In this document: piece after piece, positions 1-5,368 of the stretch | Numbering within the stretch: the stretch's first letter is position 1 | How the letters are laid out: the number at the start of each line of letters is the position of its first letter | Assembly: GCA_035705985.1 (NCBI GenBank) | Contig: DASSVP010000216.1 | Coordinates: 1 to 13,526 of the forward strand | Length of the DNA stretch: 13,526 nucleotides | Origin: JACVRW01 sp035705985 | GTDB lineage: Bacteria > Actinomycetota > Thermoleophilia > Solirubrobacterales > Thermoleophilaceae | Reading direction: 5' to 3' | Position numbers and translations under genes: made by a program | Notes under the pieces: generated by a model | The model's input: only the letters and a program-made list of their open reading frames with translations | The model's database searches: none | What the model was told of the DNA's origin: nothing

Positions 1-1
1 G

Positions 2-340
2 TTCCTTCAGCTCGACCTCAAGTTCCACCTGGCGATGGCGCGCGCCACCCGCAACTCGACGGTCGTCCAGCTGATGAGGAACCTGTTCCGCCGCCTCGAG
101 ATCGCGCGCGACATGGCGGTCCACGCGCCGCTCGTGCCGGATTGGGTGATCTCGATCCACGAGCGGACCCTCGCCGCCATCCGCTCCGCCGACTTTCCGC
201 TGATCGACGAGGTGATGGACGAGCACCTCGCCCAGCTCGAGCAGATCTGGGAGCGCGAGACCGGCCGCGGCCTGGTCCGCCCGCTGCCCGACTTCCTCCA
301 GCCGGTGGCCGACCGCTCGCGCGCGCTGCGCGCCGGCTAG
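2..340 (+). CDS. FCD-domain GntR-family transcriptional regulator, 3' part only
   Basis: The frame is open from the left edge of the window, so the true start and the N-terminal winged-helix DNA-binding domain lie outside. The 112 visible residues match the C-terminal part of an FCD effector-binding domain (FadR/GntR family). They contain the signature D-x3-H (D5, H9 of the visible fragment) followed by an ATRNS segment like the family's 'la.atgN', then H53 in IHERTLAAI and H75 in MDEHL. In FCD proteins this Asp plus three His set binds a metal that helps hold a small carboxylate effector. The protein ends shortly after the domain with a short arginine-rich tail. The regulated pathway cannot be told, because the upstream neighbours are missing. 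It converges with the phosphatidyltransferase gene. Confidence 0.85.
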   Translation, partial: FLQLDLKFHLAMARATRNSTVVQLMRNLFRRLEIARDMAVHAPLVPDWVISIHERTLAAIRSADFPLIDEVMDEHLAQLEQIWERETGRGLVRPLPDFLQPVADRSRALRAG

Positions 341-442
341 CGTCGTCGCCCATAGACGCCCGAGCCCTGGCCCGCGGGATACTCCGGCGGGCGATGTCGC
401 AGGCGAATTCGAACTCCTTCACGGGAAGCTGCTTTGGTGTCG

Positions 443-500
443 CGCCTACGAGAGCGAGAGCGACGCCCTCCCAGCCGTGGGGCTGCGGCGGGAGTAGGCG
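443..500. other. Imperfect inverted repeat in the convergent intergenic region
   Basis: The 194-base gap between the convergent genes (341-534) holds no convincing gene. Two structures are visible. CGCCTAC at 443-449 pairs perfectly with GTAGGCG at 494-500, and inside it TCCC/GGGA (469-472/490-493) and AGCC/GGCT (473-476/481-484) pair again with unpaired bulges. A second small hairpin is GCCCGC/GCGGGC at 370-375/387-392. Neither has a T-run on either strand. They could act as bidirectional transcription terminators or be chance pairing in GC-rich DNA. Confidence 0.3.
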
Positions 501-534
501 TCGACGAGTTGTCGTGGCCGTTCGCCCGACGCTC

Positions 535-1173
535 CTAGGCCGCGGGATCCAGCTGCGCCAGCCGCTTCAGGTTGCGCGCGGCGCGCGCGACGAGAGCCGC
601 GATCATCGCCGCTACCACGCCGATGCCGAGCATGTCGAGGAGGCCGAACTTCAGGACTCCGAGGGCAAGCAGCGTGTTCACGCCGATCAGCAGCAGGCGC
701 GCCTCGGTGGGGCCGAGGCGGCCGTAGCCGAGGGTGAACGTGCCGAAGGCTTGCGTCTCGAGGTAGGTGTTGATCGACAGGATCAGGTACGCCACCACGA
801 TCGCGAAGCCCACCGCGAGCAGCATGTGCGGCGAGAGGCCGAGCCCGATCCCGATCGCGGCGGTGGCGAAGGCATCCACCAGGTGGTCGAGGTAGTAGCC
901 ATAGCGCGGCCTCTCGCTCTTCCGGACGCGCGCCAGGGTGCCGTCGAGCGAGTCGCCTAGCCAGTGCACGACGAGCAGCGCGCTCGCGGCCCACAGCCAG
1001 GCCTCGTTGGCGTTCGAGAGCACGTAGGCCGCCGCGATGCCGAGCGCGCCGAGGACGCCCAGCGCGGTGAGGTGGTCCGGCTTGATCCAGGCCGGCAGGC
1101 GCTTCGCGATCCCCTCGAGGACCCGCGCCTCCGGCACTGCGAGCAGGAACTGCTTGTCACGGGGTGCGTCCAT
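535..1173 (-). CDS. CDP-alcohol phosphatidyltransferase family protein
   Basis: A 212-residue integral membrane enzyme that would transfer a phosphatidyl group from CDP-diacylglycerol to an alcohol acceptor during phospholipid synthesis. The family motif D-x2-DG-x2-AR-x(8-9)-G-x3-D-x3-D is complete: D74, D77, G78, A81-R82, G92, D96 and D100. These aspartates bind the metal ion and the CDP moiety. Hydrophobic segments lie at about 35-53, 59-72, 102-135 and 155-195, as expected for the usual six-helix fold. The ATG start at 1171-1173 is supported by AAGGAG at 1178-1183, one of the clearest ribosome binding sites in the window. The acceptor alcohol (glycerol-3-phosphate, inositol phosphate or other) cannot be read from sequence. 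The gene stands alone, with its own upstream region. Confidence 0.87.
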   Translation of the reverse strand: MDAPRDKQFLLAVPEARVLEGIAKRLPAWIKPDHLTALGVLGALGIAAAYVLSNANEAWLWAASALLVVHWLGDSLDGTLARVRKSERPRYGYYLDHLVDAFATAAIGIGLGLSPHMLLAVGFAIVVAYLILSINTYLETQAFGTFTLGYGRLGPTEARLLLIGVNTLLALGVLKFGLLDMLGIGVVAAMIAALVARAARNLKRLAQLDPAA

Positions 1174-1183
1174 TTCGCTCCTT

Positions 1184-1200
1184 GTTGACCGATGGTTAAC
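1184..1200 (-). promoter_or_regulatory. Candidate operator: inverted repeat upstream of the phosphatidyltransferase
   Basis: GTTGACC-GAT-GGTTAAC is a 7-bp inverted repeat with one mismatch and a 3-bp spacer, lying directly upstream of the ribosome binding site at 1178-1183. Its position suits an operator or a short leader hairpin. No clear -35/-10 pair was found in the 122-base gap 1174-1295, which is otherwise without features. Confidence 0.3.
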
Positions 1201-1295
1201 AACACCCCGCGCAGCGACCGGTTACACCAAGGGATGTCGAAGACTGCGTTCTCGGCCATCGATGACCTGACTTGTCGACCTGCGCCGGTGAGCCG

Positions 1296-1931
1296 CTAGG
1301 TGCGTGTGAGCGCGTGCGCCACGACGCGCAGGTCGTCGGCGAAGGCCTCGCGCTCGGCCTGGCGGCTCGCGTCGTCCGGGCCGCGCAGGATCGCCGACGG
1401 GTGGATCGTGGCGGTGACGATCGGCGCCAGGTCCGAATCCAGCAGCGCGCCTCGGTGCTGTGTGACCTTGAGCGAGCTGCCCAGCAGCGCCTTTGCCGCC
1501 GTGGCGCCCAGCAGCACCAGCGCCTCCGGCTTCACGACTCGGAGCTCCTCCTCGAGCCACGGCCTGCAGGCGTCGATCTCGAAGCGCTTCGGCGTCTGGT
1601 GTATCCGGCGCCTGCCGCGTTCCTCGAACTTGAAGTGCTTGACCACGTTCGTCACGTAGGCGTCGGCCCGCTCGATGCCGGCGGCCTCGAGGCCGCGGTC
1701 GAGCTCGCGGCCGGCCGGTCCCACGAACGGCTCGCCGGCGCGGTCCTCCCTGTCCCCCGGCTGCTCGCCCACGATCATCACGCGCGAGGACTTGCGGCCG
1801 TCTCCGAAGACCGTCTGCGTGGCGCCGCGCCAGAGATGGCAGCCGCGGCAACCCGTGGCCGCCTCGCGAAGCGCCTTCAGGTTGCGCCGCTCGGGGAGAA
1901 AGGGCGCCGCATCGTTGGGCTCCGCTTCCAC
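1296..1931 (-). CDS. udgX: UdgX-type uracil-DNA glycosylase (family 4-like superfamily)
   Basis: A 211-residue uracil-DNA glycosylase-fold protein. Motif A reads GEQPGDREDRAG (55-66) and motif B reads HPSAILR (177-183). The diagnostic feature is the insert GRRRIHQTP (106-114), matching the KRRIH loop of UdgX, where the His (H109 in Mycobacterium smegmatis, H111 here) attacks the deoxyribose and stays covalently bound to the uracil-derived abasic site. Fe-S ligand positions are C28, C31 and C122. The third Cys of ordinary family 4 enzymes is replaced by H99 in NVVKHFKF, also a UdgX trait. The GTG start at 1931 places the first CxxC at residue 28, close to what I recall for UdgX homologues, though no Shine-Dalgarno sequence precedes it. 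It is divergent from the 5'-3' exonuclease. A plain family 4 UDG is the alternative, but the RRRIH loop argues against it. Confidence 0.88.
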   Translation of the reverse strand: MEAEPNDAAPFLPERRNLKALREAATGCRGCHLWRGATQTVFGDGRKSSRVMIVGEQPGDREDRAGEPFVGPAGRELDRGLEAAGIERADAYVTNVVKHFKFEERGRRRIHQTPKRFEIDACRPWLEEELRVVKPEALVLLGATAAKALLGSSLKVTQHRGALLDSDLAPIVTATIHPSAILRGPDDASRQAEREAFADDLRVVAHALTRT

Positions 1932-1950
1932 TCCGGCTAGGTTTGCCCGT

Positions 1951-2820
1951 GTGACTGGCCCGCTACTCGTCGTCGACGCGCCCTCGATGCTGTTCCGGGC
2001 GTTCTACGCCCTACCCGACACGATCAAGGGAGCGAACGGACAGCCGGTGAACGCGCTGCTCGGGACGGCGAACCTGATCCTGCGGGAGGTCGAGCAGCAC
2101 TCGCCGCGCGCCGTGGTGCTCTGCTTCGGCCCCGACGCCGCGGACTACCGGGTGGAGCTGTTCGACGGCTACCACGCCGAGCGCCCCGAGGTTCCCGACA
2201 CGCTCGCGCCGCAGTTCGCGGACGCCCGGCCGTTCTTCGAGGCGTTCGGCTGGACGATCGCTGACAGCGACTCGTTCGAGGCCGACGACCTGCTCGGCTC
2301 GCTCGCCAGGCGCGAGACCGAGGCGGGCGGCACCACCCTTGTCATGACCGGCGACCGCGACATGTACCAGTGCGCCGGCGACAGCGTTCAGATCCTGTAT
2401 GTGCGCACCGGCGGCAAACAGGGCGCGGAGCTCGTGGACGCGGCCGAGGTGAAGCGCCGCTACGGGGTGCCCCCCGAGCTGGTGCCCGACTTCATCGCGC
2501 TGCGCGGCGACCCCTCGGACGGCATCCCGGGTGCGAAGGGCATCGGCGAGAAGACCGCCGCCGAGCTGCTGCGGCGCCACGGCTCGCTCGAGAAGGCGCT
2601 CGAACAGGGCGTGCGCGAGACGAAGAAGACCGTGCGCGCGGCGCTCTGCACGCAGGGCGACGAGCTGCGCGCCTACAAGGAGATCGCCACGCTCCAGGAG
2701 GTGGACGTGGAGCTGCCGCCAGACACGCCCACGGACCACGCGCGCGCCGCCGCCGCGGCGCGCGAGCGCGGCATGGAGCGGCTGGCGACGCGCCTCGAAG
2801 CGATGAGTTCTCGTGACTAG
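1951..2820 (+). CDS. Stand-alone 5'-3' exonuclease (PolA N-terminal / FEN-like)
   Basis: A 289-residue protein equal to the 5'-nuclease domain of DNA polymerase I, without the polymerase. It would remove flaps or RNA primers and process repair intermediates. Acidic active-site residues sit where the family has them: D9 in LLVVDAPSMLFRAFYALP, E110, D112 and D113 in FEADDLLG, D135 and D137 in TGDRDMYQ, and D187 and D190 in GDPSDGIPGAKGIGEKTA. The last of these runs into the helix-3-turn-helix DNA-binding motif. The start chosen is GTG at 1951; the frame is open further upstream, but that extension overlaps udgX and has no homology-like character. No clear ribosome binding site precedes the GTG, so the message may be leaderless. 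The MFS gene begins 16 bases downstream. Confidence 0.9.
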   Translation: MTGPLLVVDAPSMLFRAFYALPDTIKGANGQPVNALLGTANLILREVEQHSPRAVVLCFGPDAADYRVELFDGYHAERPEVPDTLAPQFADARPFFEAFGWTIADSDSFEADDLLGSLARRETEAGGTTLVMTGDRDMYQCAGDSVQILYVRTGGKQGAELVDAAEVKRRYGVPPELVPDFIALRGDPSDGIPGAKGIGEKTAAELLRRHGSLEKALEQGVRETKKTVRAALCTQGDELRAYKEIATLQEVDVELPPDTPTDHARAAAAARERGMERLATRLEAMSSRD

Positions 2821-2836
2821 TCTGGTCTAAACGGAC

Positions 2837-4294
2837 ATGACCTCGAACGAGAACGCGAACCGCTGGCTTGCCCTGTACGTCCTGTGCGCCGGAGTGCTGA
2901 TGATCGTCCTCGACGCGACGATCGTGAACGTGGCGCTGCCGACCATCAAGGAAGACCTCGGCTTCTCCCAGAGCGACCTCGCCTGGGTCGTGAACGCCTA
3001 CCTGATCGCCTTCGGCGGCCTGCTGCTCCTCTCGGGGCGGATCGGCGACCTCATCGGCTACCGCAAGATCTTCCTGATCGGGCTCGGCGTTTTCACGGTC
3101 GCATCGCTCGCGTGCGGGCTGGCGCAGAGCCAGGGAATGCTGATCGCGGCGCGCTTCGTGCAGGGCGCCGGCGGCGCGCTCTCCTCGGCGGTCGTGCTCG
3201 GGATGATCGTGACGATGTTCCCCGAGCCGCGCGAGCAGGCCAAGGCGATCGGCGTCTACGGCTTCGTTGCGTCGGCCGGCGGCTCGATCGGGCTGCTCGC
3301 GGGCGGCGTCCTCACCGACCTCATCAACTGGCATTGGATCTTCTTCGTGAACTTGCCGATCGGTGTCGCGACCGCCGTGCTCGCGCTGCGGCTCGTGGAG
3401 GGCCGGCCGGGAATCGGCGTCGGCGGCAGCGCGGACATCCCGGGCGCCGCGCTCGTCACGGGCGGCCTGATGCTTGCGGTCTACACGATCCTCGGCGTCG
3501 AGGAGAGCGGCTGGGGCTCCACCCAGACGCTCGGTCTCGGCGCAGTCTCGATCGCGCTCGTTGCGGCATTCGTCGTGCGCCAGGCCCGCATCGAGAACCC
3601 GCTGATGCCGCTGCGGCTGTTCCGCTCGCGCAACGTGTCGGGGGCGAACATCGTGATGATCCTGCTGGTGGTCGGGATGTTCAGCCTGTTCTTCCTCGGC
3701 GCGCTCTACCTCCAGCTGATCCTGGGCTACGACGCGCTCCGGGTTGGCCTCGCGTTCCTGCCGGCGACGCTCGTGATGGGCTCGCTCTCGCTCGGGTTCA
3801 CCGACAAGCTGAACATGCGCTTCGGCCCGCGGAACGTGCTGATTGCCGGGCTGTTCTTCCTGCTGGCCGCGATGCTGTTGTTCGCGCGCACGCCCGTGGA
3901 CGGCCGCTACTGGATCGACCTGTTCCCGACGATGCTCGTGTTCGGCGTCGGGGCCGGTGTCTCGTTCCCCGCACTGATGATGCTGGCGATGTCGGGAGCC
4001 ACGCAGAGCGACGCGGGCCTGGCCTCCGGCCTCGTGAACACCACCGCGCAGGTGGGCGGCGCGATCGGCCTCGCTGTGCTGGCGACCCTGTCCGCCGAGC
4101 GGACGGAGTCGCTGCTCGCTGACGGCGAGGGGGCGCTGGAGGCGCTGAACGGCGGCTTCCACCTCGCCTACCTGATCGGGGCCTCGCTGGCCGTGGCGGC
4201 GATCCTGGCGGCGTTCACGGTGCTGCGCGACGAGCGGCCGGCGCGGGCGCACGGCGAGGCGGCCGGCGCCGAGCCGGTCTACGAGGCGGCCTAG
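2837..4294 (+). CDS. MFS transporter, DHA2 (14-helix drug:H+ antiporter) family
   Basis: A 485-residue inner-membrane exporter of the EmrB/QacA type, normally driven by proton antiport. Helix 1 carries the DHA2 motif LDATIVNVALPTI (25-37) with the membrane-embedded Asp. Motif A is GRIGDLIGYRK (67-77) between helices 2 and 3. The antiporter motif C region is GFVASAGGSIGLLAGG (142-157), followed by the typical WHWIFFVNLPIG. The length and hydrophobic pattern fit 14 helices, ending in a short polar tail. The start is ATG at 2837, preceded only by a weak purine stretch (ACGGAC). It lies 16 bases after the exonuclease gene and 2 bases before the SRPBCC gene, so the three are probably cotranscribed. 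The substrate cannot be inferred from sequence. Confidence 0.93.
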   Translation: MTSNENANRWLALYVLCAGVLMIVLDATIVNVALPTIKEDLGFSQSDLAWVVNAYLIAFGGLLLLSGRIGDLIGYRKIFLIGLGVFTVASLACGLAQSQGMLIAARFVQGAGGALSSAVVLGMIVTMFPEPREQAKAIGVYGFVASAGGSIGLLAGGVLTDLINWHWIFFVNLPIGVATAVLALRLVEGRPGIGVGGSADIPGAALVTGGLMLAVYTILGVEESGWGSTQTLGLGAVSIALVAAFVVRQARIENPLMPLRLFRSRNVSGANIVMILLVVGMFSLFFLGALYLQLILGYDALRVGLAFLPATLVMGSLSLGFTDKLNMRFGPRNVLIAGLFFLLAAMLLFARTPVDGRYWIDLFPTMLVFGVGAGVSFPALMMLAMSGATQSDAGLASGLVNTTAQVGGAIGLAVLATLSAERTESLLADGEGALEALNGGFHLAYLIGASLAVAAILAAFTVLRDERPARAHGEAAGAEPVYEAA

Positions 4295-4296
4295 GA

Positions 4297-4734
4297 GTGA
4301 GGCGCTCGATCTCCCGCTCGGTGGAGATCGACGCCCCGCCCGGCCGCGTATGGCACGAGCTGACGGACACCGCGTCCTTCCCGGACTGGAACCCTTTCGT
4401 GAGGCGGCTCGAGGGCGAGTTGCGGGAGGGCGAGCGGATCGAGGTGGAGATCGAGCCTCCTGACGGCCGCGCGATGACGTTCAAGCCCACCGTCACCGCT
4501 GTCACGCCGAATCGCGAGCTGCGCTGGCTCGGCCACCTGCTGGTGCGCGGCCTCTTCGACGGCGAGCACCGCTTCGAGATCGAGGACCTCGGGGACGGCC
4601 GCTCGCGCCTCACACAGTCCGAGCGCTTCACCGGCCTGCTGGTCCGCGCCTTCGGCGGCACGCTCGCGAAGACGGAGCGCGGCTTCGATGCGATGAACCG
4701 GGCGCTGAAGGAGCGGGTGGAGGCGCCGGCGTAA
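4297..4734 (+). CDS. SRPBCC (START-like) family protein
   Basis: A 145-residue protein of the SRPBCC/polyketide cyclase-like fold, which forms a deep hydrophobic cavity for a small ligand. The family pattern is visible: SRSVEIDAPPGRVWHELTD (7-25) at the N-terminus, then FPDWNPFVRRLEGE (28-41), a run of beta-strand-like segments, and a long C-terminal helix from about 125 to 142 (TERGFDAMNRALKERVEA). The GTG at 4297 begins 2 bases after the MFS stop. TAGGAG abuts it too closely for a standard ribosome binding site, so translational coupling to the transporter is likely. A second in-frame GTG at 4321 would cut into the first strand and is less likely. Ligand and function are unknown; pairing with an exporter suggests handling of a hydrophobic compound, but that is a guess. 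Confidence 0.82.
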   Translation: MRRSISRSVEIDAPPGRVWHELTDTASFPDWNPFVRRLEGELREGERIEVEIEPPDGRAMTFKPTVTAVTPNRELRWLGHLLVRGLFDGEHRFEIEDLGDGRSRLTQSERFTGLLVRAFGGTLAKTERGFDAMNRALKERVEAPA

Positions 4735-4866
4735 CTTCTCGACCTCGATCCGCATCCCGGCGCGACCTGCGCCCGCCGCGGACAGGCCGAGGCCGCGCGG
4801 ACCGCTGGGCCTCGCGAACCCCTGCGCCCGCTGAAACGCAAGACGCCCCGCCGCCCGGCGAGGCAG

Positions 4867-4895
4867 AGGGGGTCAGACCTGAGGTCTGACCCCCT
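4867..4895 (-). terminator. Perfect 13-bp hairpin after ssrA, probable terminator
   Basis: AGGGGGTCAGACC (4867-4879) and GGTCTGACCCCCT (4883-4895) are perfect inverted complements around a 3-base loop. On the minus strand the hairpin starts one base beyond the 3' end of the tmRNA gene, which is where an intrinsic terminator should be. It is followed by CTCTGCC rather than a T-run, so it may work as a non-canonical terminator or a 3'-processing block. On the plus strand it would lie 132 bases after the SRPBCC stop and could serve that operon too. The rest of 4735-4866 is GC-rich and I see no gene in it. Confidence 0.6.
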
Positions 4896-5270
4896 TAGTG
4901 GAGGCGGCCGGCACTGCCCCGGCGTCCGCGGAACACCATCCCGATGCTTGCTACGAGCGTTCCCTGCGGAGTCTGATCTCGGCGTCCGGATCGGTCGGTC
5001 CGCGGGGTACGTCCCCGGCGCCATACCCTCGAAGATGTCCCGCGGCGGCCGAGGGTCGAACCGTCACGGTGAGCCCGCTGCTATGAAGCCGCTTGCCGAA
5101 CCGCGGGCGTGTCCGGGGCGACTCTCTCACGGCCTAATTAGGCGGCGAGAGGCTGAACTCGATGAGAGTCCGCACTTATTGGGTTCCGGGCTTTTTTAAC
5201 GAGGCCAACCCGGAGTCCTCGACTCGCTACACCGGGACGAGCAGCTCCACGTCGAAGCTGGTTCGCCCCC
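4896..5270 (-). ncRNA. ssrA: tmRNA (transfer-messenger RNA)
   Basis: This RNA rescues ribosomes stalled on broken mRNA, with SmpB, by adding a degradation tag to the nascent protein. Reading the minus strand, the 5' end GGGGGCG (5270-5264) pairs over 7 bp with CGCCTCC (4906-4900), with discriminator A at 4899. CCA is not encoded (CTA at 4898-4896). The conserved AGCTTCGACGTGG follows the 5' acceptor strand. A first pseudoknot is readable: GAGG/CCTC (5220-5217/5204-5201), TCCGGG/CCCGGA, and an A-rich loop GTTAAAAAAG. After AATAAGT comes the tag frame. P5 closes the tag: GACTCTC (5170-5164) pairs with GAGAGTC (5126-5120), with the stop codon in GCCTAATTAGGC. Helix P2 pairs GTCCCGG with TCGGGAT, and AGCGAG with CTCGT. 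The T-stem GCCGG/CCGGC is perfect, but its loop is aberrant. Length is about 372 bases. Confidence 0.93.
5138..5173 (-). other. tmRNA-encoded proteolysis tag ADSHRVQPLAA
   Basis: Within ssrA the resume codon GCG at 5173-5171 begins an 11-codon frame, A-D-S-H-R-V-Q-P-L-A-A, ended by TAA at 5140-5138. The alanine delivered by charged tmRNA precedes it. The LAA end is the ClpXP recognition signal found in nearly all bacterial tags. The ADSH beginning matches the mycobacterial tag as I recall it (ADSHQRDYALAA). The sequence has Pro where most tags have Ala before LAA. Confidence 0.92.
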
Positions 5271-5368
5271 TTGCAACGCCCCTAAGGGTAGCGGCGACGG
5301 CCATCCGCGCCTCCCCTAGGGGCCATTCCCAATTGGCGAAACCGCTCTGCGAAGGCATTCTCGAGGCC
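5271..5368. promoter_or_regulatory. Divergent intergenic region between ssrA and the PspC cluster
   Basis: These 98 bases must hold the promoters of both ssrA (leftward) and the PspC cluster (rightward). For ssrA, TACCCT (minus strand, 5290-5285) is a possible -10 about 15 bases upstream of the mature 5' end, which would leave a short leader for RNase P to remove. The matching -35 position is a poor match. Two related palindromes, CCCCTAAGGG (5279-5288) and the perfect CCCCTAGGGG (5313-5322), lie 34 bp apart and could be a paired operator. The only ribosome-binding-like sequence for the PspC gene is GAGG two bases before its ATG. Confidence 0.35.

Noticed and set aside
400..425. TTCGAACTC resembling a tRNA T-loop
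   Set aside because: The flanking bases do not form a 5-bp T-stem and no acceptor, D or anticodon arms can be placed around it.
2492..4252. 586-residue open frame on the minus strand opposite the MFS transporter
   Set aside because: Rich in Arg, His, Glu and Gln with no hydrophobic core or motif. It is a mirror of a high-GC coding strand, while the plus-strand frame has clear DHA2 motifs.
4896..4912. ssrA 3' end as a phage or island attachment site
   Set aside because: No integrase gene, no second copy of the 3' end and no foreign-looking sequence is present in the window.
4898..5086. Open frame beginning MEAAGTAPAS on the plus strand
   Set aside because: It is the antisense of the tmRNA 3' domain. 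Frames starting MEAAGIEPAS are a typical false protein produced by ssrA genes; the RNA pairing and tag frame explain the sequence better.
5188..5198. CTTTTTTAA run after a GC-rich stretch, looking like an intrinsic terminator on the plus strand
   Set aside because: It is the complement of the A-rich loop of the first tmRNA pseudoknot, inside ssrA.
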